Assembly (NCBI RefSeq): GCF_000876655.1
Contig: NZ_JYCN01000018.1
Coordinates: 248,027-312,026 of the forward strand
Length of the DNA: 64,000 nt
Source: Arthrobacter sp. SPG23
GTDB lineage: Bacteria; Actinomycetota; Actinomycetes; Actinomycetales; Micrococcaceae
Reading direction: 5' to 3'
In this document: piece by piece, positions 8,485 through 17,545 of the stretch
Numbering within the stretch: position 1 is the stretch's first letter
Layout: every line of letters starts with the position of its first letter
The notes under the pieces: model-generated
What the model saw: only the letters and a program-made list of their open reading frames with translations
What the model was told of the DNA's origin: nothing
Database searches by the model: none
Translations under genes and position numbers: made by a program

Positions 8485-9288
8485 CTACGTCTTACGGAGG
8501 GTCAGGATCTGTTCTGCCCGGCCGAACGGCCCGGCGAGGTCGTGGAGCACTGTTGACGTCAGCCCGATGCCGTCCGCACCGAAGGAGACGGCGTTGTCCA
8601 GGCCAAGCCAGTCGCCGGCGGGTTTCCGGTACATGTGGATCTGCAGGTCAAGGTTGGGGAAGGCGAAGCTGTCCTTGCCCGGAGGTACGCGCGCCGCGAT
8701 TCCGTTGGCCGTGTCCACCAGGCCCATCAGCCGCGCCAGGTCACCGCTGTCCGCCTTGTCAGTGAGCGGATGCCCGGTACGGAGCCACACCGTTCCGGAG
8801 CCCGGCCGGTGTCCGTCCGCTACGCGCATTTCCAGGGAACGGATGTAGCCTCCGGGCCAGACGCTGGCGCCGTCGTACGGAGAGCAGTCTTCCGGGCCGG
8901 GAATGCGTCCATCTTCCACAGCGGCGACTGCCGAAGTGTCGGAGGTGATCATCCGCCATGCGGTGGCACGGATGGCCACCCGCCCTGCAGCGACGAGTTC
9001 GGCCTGCAGCAGCTCAATGGTGCGGCCGGGCCGGAGCGTGGAGGTGACGACCTCGAAGTCGCCGCCCGGGATCAGCCCCAGGATCTCGTAGCTCAGGCGC
9101 GCCATGCGGACGTCGTCCCGCGGCGCATGCCGCTCCAGGCAGTCCGCCATGATTCCCGAGGCCGGCGCCATGTGCTGTTCGTGCTCGTTCCAGGCACCCT
9201 GGGCGTGAATCGTGGAACGGAACCGTCCGCCGCCCAGTGACTCGTAATAGAACCCGCCCTCGGCAAGTTCCGGAAGTGCAGCAGTCAA
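8485..9288 (-). CDS. Acyl-CoA thioesterase family protein (TesB-like double hotdog)
   Basis: A protein of about 267 aa with the actinobacterial thioesterase pattern: GGFYYESLGGGRFRSTIHAQGAW, then ARLSYEILGLIPGGDFEVVTSTLRPGRTIELLQAEL, and in the second half WLRTGHPLTD, ANGIAARVPP, FPNLDLQIHMYRKPAGDWLGLD. Expected to hydrolyse acyl-CoA; substrate unknown. I chose TTG at 9288 because AAAGGG lies 7-8 bases before it and the protein then begins LTAALPELAEGGFY; GTG or ATG starts up to 9366 are open but add an unconserved tail. Confidence 0.8.
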   Translation of the reverse strand: MTAALPELAEGGFYYESLGGGRFRSTIHAQGAWNEHEQHMAPASGIMADCLERHAPRDDVRMARLSYEILGLIPGGDFEVVTSTLRPGRTIELLQAELVAAGRVAIRATAWRMITSDTSAVAAVEDGRIPGPEDCSPYDGASVWPGGYIRSLEMRVADGHRPGSGTVWLRTGHPLTDKADSGDLARLMGLVDTANGIAARVPPGKDSFAFPNLDLQIHMYRKPAGDWLGLDNAVSFGADGIGLTSTVLHDLAGPFGRAEQILTLRKT

Positions 9289-9424
9289 CGTCGACCCTTT
9301 CGCATGGCTGGTGATGATCCCAGAACACACTATCGCCTGCCGGCCCACGGCTGCCCATATCCTCACAGCTCCCGCATATCAGGGCCTCATGGCCGGCATA
9401 AGTCCGAAGCCTGGAAATAATGGC

Positions 9425-9700
9425 ATGACTCCTCTCAAGAACAAACAGCACAAGGGCAGCCGCGTACGGCGCGCCGTCGTGGCCGGGGCCGTTGCCCTCA
9501 CGCTGTCGGCCGGCGGAGCCACTGCCTGGGCGCTGACCCGACCGCGACGGATCAGGGCACGGGACGACGGCAGTGCCGCGTCGGCCGCCCTGAGCCTTGC
9601 CAGCTTTCTCGGGCGTTTTCTGTGCTGTCTTTCTGTGCGCAGCACCCCGCACGGACTAGACTCAGGAGTCGGTTCTCCTAACTACGCTCGGAAGAGGTAA
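9425..9700 (+). CDS. Small membrane-anchored protein, probably a truncated remnant
   Basis: A 91-aa reading frame beginning MTPLKNKQHKGSRVRRAVVAG with one hydrophobic signal/anchor segment (AVVAGAVALTLSAGGATAWAL). After residue about 40 the sequence becomes arginine- and serine-rich and looks non-conserved. The N-terminus resembles secreted actinobacterial proteins that continue for a few hundred residues, so this may be a 5' fragment whose 3' part was deleted. Its TAA is 4 bases before the CTG start of the next gene. Confidence 0.4.
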   Translation: MTPLKNKQHKGSRVRRAVVAGAVALTLSAGGATAWALTRPRRIRARDDGSAASAALSLASFLGRFLCCLSVRSTPHGLDSGVGSPNYARKR

Positions 9701-9704
9701 TCCC

Positions 9705-10412
9705 CTGATACGAGTCATCAGCTACAACCTTCGCAAGCACGCGGCACGCGGCGAACTGCTGGATCTGGCCCGCGACTTCGGGATAGATGCCTTGTGCCTG
9801 CAGGAATGCGACACCACGGATTTGCCGGACACACTCGGGCCGCTGCATCTGGCCGACTCAACCAAGGGCAACAGGCTGGGGCTCGCCATCTATTACCGGA
9901 TGGACCGCTTCACGGCCTTCGACACCAACACTTTCGCGTTAAAGAAGTCTTTGCACGACCGAGTCCTGGCCCCCGCGCACGAGCGCCTGATCGGCACCCG
10001 GGTGGTGGACAACGAAACAGACCACGAGCTGGTGATCGCTTCCTTCCACGCGGCGCCCCTGACGGCCTCCAATTCGCTGCGACGCAAACAGATCAAGGCG
10101 GCACACGCGGAGCTCCTCGGGATGGGCAGCGGGCTGATGACGCTCATGGTGGGTGATTTCAACTACCCGTTCTTCACCAAGAACCTCACCGAACACATGA
10201 AGAATTCGGGCTACGAACTCTCCCTCAGCGACCGGAGGACCTACACGAGGTACAAGGTCTTCAAGGGGCATTTCGACTTTGCCACATCCCTCGGCCTGGA
10301 CATCGAGAGCGTGGAGACCTTGCCGCGAGGTGCCTCGGACCACCTTCCCATCCTGGTATCCGCTGAATACGGCCAGGATTACGGCCCCATCCAGGGAACA
10401 CCGCAGCCCTGA
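9705..10412 (+). CDS. Endonuclease/exonuclease/phosphatase (EEP) family protein
   Basis: A 235-aa metal-dependent phosphodiesterase-type protein. The EEP landmarks are ISYNLRKHAARGELLDLARD, IDALCLQECD (metal-binding Glu), HELVIASFHAAPL, TLMVGDFNYPF (Asp/Asn) and GASDHLPILVSAEY (Asp-His). Substrate unknown: DNA, sugar-phosphate or lipid are all possible. The conserved N-terminus requires a start at CTG 9705, preceded by GGAAGAGG; the next candidate, TTG at 9792, would delete the first catalytic strand. A rare CTG start is therefore likely. Confidence 0.82.
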   Translation: MIRVISYNLRKHAARGELLDLARDFGIDALCLQECDTTDLPDTLGPLHLADSTKGNRLGLAIYYRMDRFTAFDTNTFALKKSLHDRVLAPAHERLIGTRVVDNETDHELVIASFHAAPLTASNSLRRKQIKAAHAELLGMGSGLMTLMVGDFNYPFFTKNLTEHMKNSGYELSLSDRRTYTRYKVFKGHFDFATSLGLDIESVETLPRGASDHLPILVSAEYGQDYGPIQGTPQP

Positions 10413-10440
10413 CGCCACCCACCAGCCCGGGAGGCCCCCA

Positions 10441-12132
10441 GTGCGCCGCGATTGGATCCTGAAAGCCGTTCCCGGCATCCAGCTGGCACGGACGTACCAG
10501 CGGTCCTGGCTCAAGGCCGATCTCGCCGCCGGAGCAGCCCTCAGTGCCGTGTTGATTCCCGCTGGCATGGCCTATGCGGAAGCCGCCGGCCTGCCGGCGG
10601 TCACCGGCCTGTACGCGTCCGTGGTTCCGATGCTGTTTTACGCAATATTCGGCCCTGCCCGGATCATTATCGTGGGGCCGGATTCGTCACTGGCTCCCAT
10701 GATCGCTGCCGCAGTGCTCCCGCTGGCGGGACGGGATCCGGCCCACGCCGTGGCGCTCGCAGGCGTCCTGGCAATCCTGATCGGAATCTTCCTGGTTGCC
10801 GGCCGGATGTTCAGGCTGGGTTTCGTCACCGGACTGCTGTCCAAGCCGATCCGGGTGGGCTACCTCAATGGCATCGCACTGGCCATCATGGTCAGCCAAT
10901 TGCCCAGGCTGCTCGGGATCACCGTCTCGGGAGACTCGCTGCCGGCGCGGGCCACTGAGACAGCCGAAGCCGTACTGCGGGGAGGCACCAATCCTCTGGC
11001 GTTGTTGTTTGGCGCTGGCACGGTGGCCATCATCGTCGCCGGCCGGCTCCTTCCAGGAAAGGTGCCCGGCGTGCTGCTGGCCGTGGCAGCCTCCATCGCA
11101 GCGGCCGCCGCCCTGGACCTCACGGACGACATTTCCATGGTCGGAGCACTCCCGCCGGGCCTTCCGGCACCGGCCCTTGGCGGCATCACCCTGCATGACG
11201 TCGCCGGGCTCATAGGGCCAGCGGCGGGTATTGCACTGATCGCCTTTGCCGATACCTCCGCTTTGTCCAAAAGCCTGGCAGGACGACGCGGTATCCACAC
11301 GAGCGGCAACCAGGAAATGGGGGCGCTGGGCATCGCCAACGTGGCCAGCGGCATGCTGGGCGGCTTCCCGGTGTGCGGCAGTTCGTCCCGGACTCCCATT
11401 GCACTCGATGCCGGGGCGCGCACCCCGTTCAGCGGCATCGTGGCCGCGGCGCTGGTGGTCGTCTTTATGGTGGCTGCACCCGGGGTGACAGCCTTCCTCC
11501 CCACCACCACACTGGCCGCCGTCGTTATGGTTGCGGCGGCCTCGCTGGTGGATATCAAAACCCTGCTCCGGCTGCTCCGGATGAGCCGGATGGAAACGGC
11601 CCTCCTTATCACCACGTTCCTGGGGGTCGCCTTCGTGGGTGTGCTGCAGGGCATCGTCATAGCCGTTGCGCTGTCGCTCATCGCATTTGTCCGGCGGGCG
11701 TGGGATCCGTACCGCACCGAGCTGGCAAGCCTGGCGGACGTCCCGGGCTATCACGACCTCAGCCGGCACCCGGAGGGCCAGCGCGTCCCGGGCCTGGTAA
11801 TCGCCCGCTTCGACGCGCCGCTCTTCTTTGCCAACGGGGCAGTGTTCGCGGAGCACATCCGCAATCTCGTGGCCAAAGCCCCGGGGCCGGTGAACTGGGT
11901 CATTGTGGCTGCCGAGGCCATTACGGACCTGGACACCACAGCTTTGGACGACCTCGTGGAACTCGACGACGAACTGGCAGGCCGGGGAATCAGCCTGGTC
12001 TTTGCCGAATTAAAGGGACCGGTCAAGGACCGTCTGCTCAGGTTCGGCGTGAGCAGCCGGTTCGGTCCGGACCACTTCTTCCCCACGGTCAACAACGCAG
12101 TGCGCACCTACAAGCGGACGTTCGGGATCTAG
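10441..12132 (+). CDS. SulP family inorganic anion transporter with STAS domain
   Basis: A 563-aa permease of the SulP/SLC26 family, likely moving sulfate, bicarbonate or a similar anion. It has about ten to twelve membrane helices, the family stretch ALSAVLIPAGMAYAEAAGLPAVTGLYAS, IIVGPDSSLAPMIAAAVLPL, GNQEMGALGIANVASGMLGGFPVCGSSSRT, and a C-terminal cytoplasmic STAS domain (VIARFDAPLFFANG...AITDLDTTALDDLVELDDEL) from about residue 440. The GTG at 10441 follows GGGAGG at ideal spacing and lies 28 bases after the EEP stop, so the two may be cotranscribed. Confidence 0.93.
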   Translation: MRRDWILKAVPGIQLARTYQRSWLKADLAAGAALSAVLIPAGMAYAEAAGLPAVTGLYASVVPMLFYAIFGPARIIIVGPDSSLAPMIAAAVLPLAGRDPAHAVALAGVLAILIGIFLVAGRMFRLGFVTGLLSKPIRVGYLNGIALAIMVSQLPRLLGITVSGDSLPARATETAEAVLRGGTNPLALLFGAGTVAIIVAGRLLPGKVPGVLLAVAASIAAAAALDLTDDISMVGALPPGLPAPALGGITLHDVAGLIGPAAGIALIAFADTSALSKSLAGRRGIHTSGNQEMGALGIANVASGMLGGFPVCGSSSRTPIALDAGARTPFSGIVAAALVVVFMVAAPGVTAFLPTTTLAAVVMVAAASLVDIKTLLRLLRMSRMETALLITTFLGVAFVGVLQGIVIAVALSLIAFVRRAWDPYRTELASLADVPGYHDLSRHPEGQRVPGLVIARFDAPLFFANGAVFAEHIRNLVAKAPGPVNWVIVAAEAITDLDTTALDDLVELDDELAGRGISLVFAELKGPVKDRLLRFGVSSRFGPDHFFPTVNNAVRTYKRTFGI

Positions 12133-12150
12133 CCGCTGTTGTTCTCCGGC

Positions 12151-13878
12151 TCAGTCGGAACCCAGCGGAATCACCTCGATGCGGGATCCCGGGCCCGTGA
12201 CCACCAATACGCGATCCGCTGCTACGCCCTCCAGCGCCTGGGCCAGCCGTTCGGGCAGGTCGCCCGGGGTCGCCTCCGCAGCGCCGGAGGTCCCGGCGTC
12301 GGGGGTCAGGGCTTCCGAGGTCCCGGCGTCGGGGGTCCGGGCTTCGGCCTTCCGGGCTTCGGCCTTCCGCCACACGACGACGCTCGCGCCGGTAACCTCT
12401 GCCGCGGCGCGCACCAGTGGCTCCGGGTCACCCGAGGCCACCAGGATCACTTTCCGCACCGTGCGCTTCCGGGGCGCGGCGGCGGCTGTGAGGGAACGGT
12501 CATGCCGCCACACCGCGAAGTGGTATCCGGCGGCGAGTCCCGTGGCCACGAGCAGTCCCAGGGGCGCCCGGATGCGGTCCACCAGGCTTCCGCCGCTGAC
12601 GTCGTCGAGCAGGAATTCGAAGACGCGGTATCCGATGACCAAGAGCGTGATGACAGCGACCACCGCGCTCAGGCCGAATACTGCAATCAGGTACACGCGC
12701 CGGCCACGGCGGCCAAGTTCGGTCGGCTCCGGCGGAACCCATGGCTTCCAGGTAAGCCACCACAGCGGCCCGCCAACGGCCAGGGCACTGATGCCGCCCA
12801 GCAGGAGCGTACGAATGCCGTCGCCGGCCAGCGGCGTGGCCGCGATGCTGAGGACGGAGTTGACCACAATGCCGATTCCGGAGGCCGCCGCCACCAGGCC
12901 GACCCCGGATGTCACAAGCTTTGCCGACTGCCGGGTGGTTTCGGACCGTCCCGTGGAGACGATCCGGTGGTAGGCCCAGACGAGGGAACCCACTGCGCCT
13001 GCCGCAATTGCCGCGCCGAGGGGTTCCAGGATTTCGCTCACCGGGTCGGTGCGGTCAAAAGCAAGCCGGAGCAGGACGAGCAGGGCGGTTCCGCTGCCGC
13101 CGACGGTCAGGAGGACAGTCCCGAGGATTCCGACCACCACCAGTGCCACGTCGGCGAAATCCGTCTTGAGCCGGCGTCCGCCGTCGTGGATCCAGTGCCA
13201 CCACCAGATGGCGGCGCCACCGGCGCCCCAGGCCAGCGACTGCAGAACGAACCTCCACCACGGATTTCCGATGGACGCCGACGCGGTAAAGCCCTGGATG
13301 GCGGTGTCCAGGAGATTCGCGAGCGCAGTGACGGTGCCGCCCACACCGATGATGAGCCCGAATACTGCCCCAACAACGGTGGGGACGTCCGGAATCAGCG
13401 ACGGGCTCTTGCGCGGATGGTGCCACATCCAGCGGTGCCATGCCAGCACTCCTGCCCACACCAGTCCATTGGACAGCGCCAGCTGCCAGCCCAGCCGTTC
13501 GCCTCCGATCAGGGCTGCCAGTGCGCTGAGTAGCCCCGTGGCCGATGTGATGAGCGAGACCGCATACATGCCGGTCAGGTACAGCCCCCAGCCCGCGGAC
13601 GACCGCTCAACCGCGTCGTCGAGCCGCCGCCACACGAACCACCAGAGCACCGCAGCCATGGGGCCGCCGATCAGCGTGAACGCAAGCGAACGGGCGAGGC
13701 CTGCAACATCGCCGGCGACCAGCACCGTGCCTGCGCCCAGGACCCTGCCCAGCAGGCCGCTCAGGCCGATGGCCGTCACCACGACCAGCGCGAAGAGCAG
13801 CGTATACACAATGAGTCGTCGGACCGCCGGCTGGGCGGACCCGGCCGCGGGTGCAGGCACTGTCCGGGCGGCGGTCAT
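12151..13878 (-). CDS. DUF5671-domain polytopic membrane protein
   Basis: A 575-aa protein with about a dozen membrane helices arranged as repeated four-helix DUF5671-like units (VRRLIVYTLLFALVVVTAIGLSGLLG; LVTSGVGLVAAASGIGIVVNSVL; VYLIAVFGLSAVVAVITLLVIGYRVF), each followed by WWxxW motifs such as VLWWFVWRRLDD, AIWWWHWIHDGGR and WWLTWKPW. A C-terminal soluble tail of about 110 residues contains low-complexity repeats. Function unknown. The start ATG at 13878 overlaps the stop of the upstream gene (ATGA), showing coupling. Confidence 0.75.
   Translation of the reverse strand: MTAARTVPAPAAGSAQPAVRRLIVYTLLFALVVVTAIGLSGLLGRVLGAGTVLVAGDVAGLARSLAFTLIGGPMAAVLWWFVWRRLDDAVERSSAGWGLYLTGMYAVSLITSATGLLSALAALIGGERLGWQLALSNGLVWAGVLAWHRWMWHHPRKSPSLIPDVPTVVGAVFGLIIGVGGTVTALANLLDTAIQGFTASASIGNPWWRFVLQSLAWGAGGAAIWWWHWIHDGGRRLKTDFADVALVVVGILGTVLLTVGGSGTALLVLLRLAFDRTDPVSEILEPLGAAIAAGAVGSLVWAYHRIVSTGRSETTRQSAKLVTSGVGLVAAASGIGIVVNSVLSIAATPLAGDGIRTLLLGGISALAVGGPLWWLTWKPWVPPEPTELGRRGRRVYLIAVFGLSAVVAVITLLVIGYRVFEFLLDDVSGGSLVDRIRAPLGLLVATGLAAGYHFAVWRHDRSLTAAAAPRKRTVRKVILVASGDPEPLVRAAAEVTGASVVVWRKAEARKAEARTPDAGTSEALTPDAGTSGAAEATPGDLPERLAQALEGVAADRVLVVTGPGSRIEVIPLGSD
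12284..12372. repeat. Short tandem repeats in the DUF5671 protein tail
   Basis: Units of GGTCCCGGCGTCGGGGGT and CGGGCTTCGGCCTTC recur in tandem. On the coding strand they give KAEARKAEAR and two copies of TPDAGTSEA/G. This is a slippage-prone low-complexity linker. Confidence 0.75.
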
Positions 13879-14339
13879 TGCTTCACCGTCCTGTTCGTGC
13901 AGATCCTGAGCTGCCACGGGGCTGAATCGATCAGCCATTTTCCGTCCGTCTTGACGAGATCGAACACATCCTCCATTTCGTATTCCGAGTTACCGAAGGG
14001 TCCGCCCCCGTTCGACACCACAATCAGCACCCGTACGTCGGCGGACGAGGCGCGCTCCGTGGTGGACACGAGTGTGACCCGAAGGTTGTCCGTGGCAGCC
14101 CGCTCAAAGTCCACGCACTGCGTCCGCGCGGATTCCGTGAGGTAGGCGGAAGCGGCGGACTCATCGCCGTCGATGACAGCGGCGGAGTAGCGCTGCACCA
14201 CTCCCTGGGGCGTGGATTCGTCCAGCAGGGCCGGTTCGCCCCGCGAGAAGACCACGGCCAGGGCAGCCACCGCCAGGACGGCAATAACTGCCAGGATGAT
14301 CACGAGTATCCTGTTCGGTCTTCCCGCCGCTGCTTCCAT
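13875..14339 (-). CDS. Single-pass membrane protein with NTF2-like extracytoplasmic domain
   Basis: A 154-aa protein: short basic N-terminus, one membrane helix (ILVIILAVIAVLAVAALAVVF), then an outside domain with TPQGVVQRYSAAVIDGDESAASAYL and VFDLVKTDGKWLIDSAPW, the pattern of NTF2/DUF4878-type lipoprotein-like domains. No enzymatic motif. Chosen start 14339 (MEAAAGRPNR); an in-frame ATG lies 18 bases upstream. Its stop overlaps the DUF5671 gene start, so the pair probably acts together at the membrane. Confidence 0.7.
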   Translation of the reverse strand: MEAAAGRPNRILVIILAVIAVLAVAALAVVFSRGEPALLDESTPQGVVQRYSAAVIDGDESAASAYLTESARTQCVDFERAATDNLRVTLVSTTERASSADVRVLIVVSNGGGPFGNSEYEMEDVFDLVKTDGKWLIDSAPWQLRICTNRTVKQ

Positions 14340-14436
14340 GTGGTCAGTATGTCGCACTGCCCGGACCCTAGCTACGGTACTTTAGGCCCTATCAGCGGTG
14401 GCGGGCATCCACGAGGCTGGAGACAATCGTTGCCCC

Positions 14437-15897
14437 ATGGGAAAAGGAATCATGCGCCGAGCACCGGCTGTCGTGTTGCTTATACTGCTCGGACTGCTCT
14501 GCGGTTCAGCCGCCGCCCTGGCGGATCCGCCGGTGGGGATCGTGGTGGAGGACGGCGCCGGAGTACTGGACCGCACCCGGCTGGTCTCCGCGGTGGAAGC
14601 CATTGACTTCTACGAACCTACCCGGGTTGCCGTTTTCACGTACAGGGGCTCGGCGGATGCCAACCTCAATGAAGAAGTCCTTCGCTTCGCCCGGGCCGAA
14701 CATCCGGAATGGATCAGCGGGGACGGCCAGAAATGGGCGGACGGTCTCTTCATCTTCGCGGTGGACCCGGTGGGACGGCACGTGGGCACCTACATGGGTG
14801 AGGACCGCAAGGTGTCCCTGGAGCAGCGCGAGGACATCCAGAACGCCTCCAAGGACTTGCTTCGGGATGCCCAGTGGACCGACGGAACCATCGCCGGCAT
14901 CCGTCGGGGAGCGGAACTGATCAACCAGCCCTGGTACCGGTCCACGGCATTCTTGGTCACGGCATGGAGTTCCCTGGCCGCAGCCGTCCTCGGGGCCGCC
15001 ACCTGGCTGATTGTGCGCTGGCGGACCAGGGCGGACAGCCGCAGGGAGCTTGCACGCGGGGACACCAGCTATGCCAACGTCAGCATGGATCTGCAGGTCA
15101 CGGAGCTCAACGCCGGCACTATCCCGGAGTCCTCACGGTACGGCAGCACTGTCCTGGAGAAGCACCGCAGCTTCCTGGCCAAGTACAACGCCGCCACCCA
15201 GCTGGCCAACCAGGCGCACGCACTGACGCCACGGGCGCTGAGCCGGCGCCCGAACCTGAAGCTGGTCCGGAATTACGCCGACGCATCGGCTGAACTGGAT
15301 GCCCTGGATGACGTCATCGCCGACACCAACGCCCTGCTAAACCGGGGGTCAGCATGGGCATCCGCGTGGGACCGGCAACTGGCGCCCTTCCGCAGTGACC
15401 TGGCTGCCCTCGAACAGATGCTCAGCAAACGGCACGCCGCGGGCGACTCGGCGACGGCTGCGGCACTCCGATCATTCCGCGACCAGAGCCACCGGGAGAT
15501 CGAGCGGTGGTCGGCTGAACTCGCCGACGGCACCATATCCCCTGAAACGGCACTGGACCGGCTGCGGGATGCGCGGACGCACCTGACCGAGCTGCTGAAG
15601 AACCACGCCGACACGGTAATCCAAGGCTTCGCCAAGACCGAGCGGGAAGCCAAACTGATGCGCGAGGAGATGGAAAGCGCGCAGGCCGGCACCAAGGTCA
15701 AGCACGGCCGCACCTACGAGCCCAGCATCCTTGGCACGGTCTATCCGTCGTACTACTTTTTCTCGGTCCCGGCCTTCAACACGGGATTCAGCACCGGGGT
15801 GGGCAGCGTCAGCACGGCCCGCGGCGGTGGCAGCACAACCGGCTACGGCGGCAGCGGCGGCAGTTTTTCCGGGTCCGGGAGTTCCTCCAGTTTCTAG
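14437..15897 (+). CDS. DUF5129 (TPM-like) secreted/membrane protein
   Basis: A 486-aa protein with a signal peptide (MRRAPAVVLLILLGLLCGSAAALA), a TPM-like domain (GVLDRTRLVSAVEAIDFYEPTRVAVFTYRG...WADGLFIFAVDPVGRHVGTYMGED), one membrane helix near residue 175 (AFLVTAWSSLAAAVLGAATWLIV), a long helical cytoplasmic region and a Gly/Ser-rich tail ending GGSFSGSGSSSSF. The glycine-rich tail recalls YgcG/TPM proteins. Function unknown. ATG 14437 was chosen; an internal ATG at 14452 just before the signal peptide is an alternative. Confidence 0.75.
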   Translation: MGKGIMRRAPAVVLLILLGLLCGSAAALADPPVGIVVEDGAGVLDRTRLVSAVEAIDFYEPTRVAVFTYRGSADANLNEEVLRFARAEHPEWISGDGQKWADGLFIFAVDPVGRHVGTYMGEDRKVSLEQREDIQNASKDLLRDAQWTDGTIAGIRRGAELINQPWYRSTAFLVTAWSSLAAAVLGAATWLIVRWRTRADSRRELARGDTSYANVSMDLQVTELNAGTIPESSRYGSTVLEKHRSFLAKYNAATQLANQAHALTPRALSRRPNLKLVRNYADASAELDALDDVIADTNALLNRGSAWASAWDRQLAPFRSDLAALEQMLSKRHAAGDSATAAALRSFRDQSHREIERWSAELADGTISPETALDRLRDARTHLTELLKNHADTVIQGFAKTEREAKLMREEMESAQAGTKVKHGRTYEPSILGTVYPSYYFFSVPAFNTGFSTGVGSVSTARGGGSTTGYGGSGGSFSGSGSSSSF

Positions 15898-15922
15898 GCC
15901 CGCTTCCGGATACGGAACTGGC

Positions 15923-15953
15923 GGCCGGCGGGCAGATGAGACCTGCCGCCGGG
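15923..15953 (+). terminator. Possible hairpin after the DUF5129 gene
   Basis: CCGGCGGGCAG and CTGCCGCCGGG can pair around ATGAGAC with one bulge, 25 bases after the stop. The remaining 160 bases to the cupin gene show no other structure that I can support. Confidence 0.35.
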
Positions 15954-16113
15954 TCTCGACAAGGATCCCTGATCGGAGGAAGCTGGGCATCGTAAAGCGA
16001 TCACTCCATTGGTTCGCCGCGTCGATTAGGACCTGGCAGACCGACTCCGCTGTCCGGTCGCGATTGCGGGCGCGGACAGCCCTATCCGCAACTCCCGATT
16101 GATGGAGAGAGCC

Positions 16114-16491
16114 ATGACCACGAACGTTGTCGCTCAACTCGCAGTAAAGTCGCACAATTCACCGGACGAAAAGCGCCGCCCCGACAAGACGGAAGTGGAT
16201 CTTGTAACCGTCGACGCCTACACCATCGGAAGATTCACCTTCCAACCGGGCTGGCGATGGTCCGACTGCATCAAGCCCGTAGCCAAGACAGATTCATGCC
16301 AGCTCAGCCACGTTGGCTTTTGCGTTTCCGGCAGACTCACGGTCCAGACCTCTGAAGGCAACCAGATCAACATCGCCGCTGATGACTCCTACACCATCCC
16401 GCCAGGGCATGACGCATGGGTCGAAGGAGACGAACCCTTCACGGGTGTCGAGTTCGTCAGCGCCGCCGTGTTCGCCAAGGCCCCGGAATAG
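16114..16491 (+). CDS. Cupin-domain protein
   Basis: A 125-aa single-domain cupin. The first cupin motif region is FTFQPGWRWSDCIKPVAKTDSCQLSHVGFCVSGRLTV and the second is DDSYTIPPGHDAWVEGDEPFTGVEF; the C-rich SCQLSHVG segment replaces the usual HxH. Such stand-alone cupins often act in stress or as sugar/metal binders, but no substrate can be assigned. ATG 16114 follows GGAGAG closely; two in-frame starts 12-15 bases upstream lack spacing. Confidence 0.75.
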   Translation: MTTNVVAQLAVKSHNSPDEKRRPDKTEVDLVTVDAYTIGRFTFQPGWRWSDCIKPVAKTDSCQLSHVGFCVSGRLTVQTSEGNQINIAADDSYTIPPGHDAWVEGDEPFTGVEFVSAAVFAKAPE

Positions 16492-16506
16492 CAGACCGGC
16501 TGCGGC

Positions 16507-16560
16507 GGGGCGCCCGGTTCCCTGCGCGCTCCCGGTTCACTGCGCGCTCCCGGTTCAAGG
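16507..16560. repeat. Three 18-base tandem units
   Basis: The unit CGCGCTCCCGGTTCACTG (16525-16542) is followed by CGCGCTCCCGGTTCAAGG (16543-16560) and preceded by the degenerate GGGGCGCCCGGTTCCCTG (16507-16524). They lie between convergent genes and touch the end of the DUF1918 gene. Confidence 0.7.
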
Positions 16561-16749
16561 CGCCGGGTGAATCCTGTCAATGACGAAATCCCCGCCGGGA
16601 ATGACGGTGGTTTCATGGCCGTCGTCGAACCGCACCACGTAGGGCGGAGCTCCGTCGGCGCCATGAACCTCAATGATCTGGCCGTGCCGCACCGCGGATC
16701 CGACCGTCTTGCCCCGGATTGTGATCCGGTCTCCCTGGGTTGCCTTCAT
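16555..16749 (-). CDS. DUF1918 family protein
   Basis: A 64-aa protein of the small SH3-like DUF1918 family widespread in actinobacteria: MKATQGDRITIRGKTVG, RHGQIIEVHGADGAPPYVVRF and DGHETTVIPGGDFVI. Function unknown. The start at 16749 is set by the conserved MKAxxGD N-terminus and a GGAGGTGATT ribosome site on the minus strand; the frame extends upstream without homology. Confidence 0.85.
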   Translation of the reverse strand: MKATQGDRITIRGKTVGSAVRHGQIIEVHGADGAPPYVVRFDDGHETTVIPGGDFVIDRIHPAP

Positions 16750-16937
16750 GGCAATCACCTCCAAGCACCAGACTACGAGGGTGCGGGCGGCGAAAACAGG
16801 GCCGTTGCGCACTGGCAGTTGGCGGGTGCCGGACGGGACGTCACGCGGGATCAACCTGCATCTGGCGCCAGCGGGCGCCTGGCAGGATTATTGGGATACT
16901 ACGGATGACCTTGGCAGAGGACCCAGGGGGAACGGCT

Positions 16938-17522
16938 ATGGCGGAGGAAAAGCCCACGAGCTGGTGGGCTACGCTGCCCGGTCTGCTGACCGCCGCCGCC
17001 GCGGTGATTACCGCCGTGACGGGGCTGCTGCTCGGCCTGGGACAGCTGGGGGTGTTCGACGCCGGCCGGCCCGCCGCATCGACGGCGGGTGCCTCCGCAA
17101 GCGGCCCCGCCCGGCCAGGCGGCGTTGTTCCGCCGTCCGTTACCGCATCCGGCACCGGTAACAGCGCGGAGTGGGCCGTTGCCCTGCCGGCCGGGCGCAA
17201 CTACAGGGCAGCCGACGTCGAATACGAAATTCTCGACGCCCGTGCGCGCCCTGATGTGTCAGGGAAGGTCGCACTGACTTTCACGCTCAGATGCACCAAC
17301 CACGGCAGGTACGACATCAACTTTTGGGACGCAGCGTTCAGGCTGAACGTGGGTGGAGTCAGCCATTCCCCCGATTCGGGGCTGAACGAAGTGGTGGCAG
17401 GCGATTCAAGCACGTCGGGCGAGGTCCGCTTCACTATCCCTGCGGACACGCGCACCGCAGTGCTGCGCATCAAATTCGCGCAGGGCGAGAGCACGGTTCA
17501 GGTCGGGATGTCGCCGATCTGA
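16938..17522 (+). CDS. Membrane-anchored DUF4352-like extracytoplasmic protein
   Basis: A 194-aa protein with one N-terminal membrane segment (LPGLLTAAAAVITAVTGLLLGLGQL), an Ala/Ser/Pro linker and an immunoglobulin-like beta domain (VALTFTLRCTNHGRYDINFWDAAFRLNVGG...SGEVRFTIPADTRTAVLRIKFAQG). No catalytic motif. ATG 16938 has AGGGGGAA six bases upstream; an in-frame ATG at 16905 would add 11 residues. Confidence 0.65.
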   Translation: MAEEKPTSWWATLPGLLTAAAAVITAVTGLLLGLGQLGVFDAGRPAASTAGASASGPARPGGVVPPSVTASGTGNSAEWAVALPAGRNYRAADVEYEILDARARPDVSGKVALTFTLRCTNHGRYDINFWDAAFRLNVGGVSHSPDSGLNEVVAGDSSTSGEVRFTIPADTRTAVLRIKFAQGESTVQVGMSPI

Positions 17523-17545
17523 ACACCGGCCGCCACTCGGCTACA

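Noticed and set aside
12139..13533. 464-aa plus-strand frame opposite the DUF5671 gene
   Set aside because: The minus strand encodes clear membrane helices with WW motifs; the plus frame is Gly/Arg/Gln-rich noise.
16507..16560. The 18-base tandem units considered as a CRISPR array
   Set aside because: There are only three adjacent copies without spacers.
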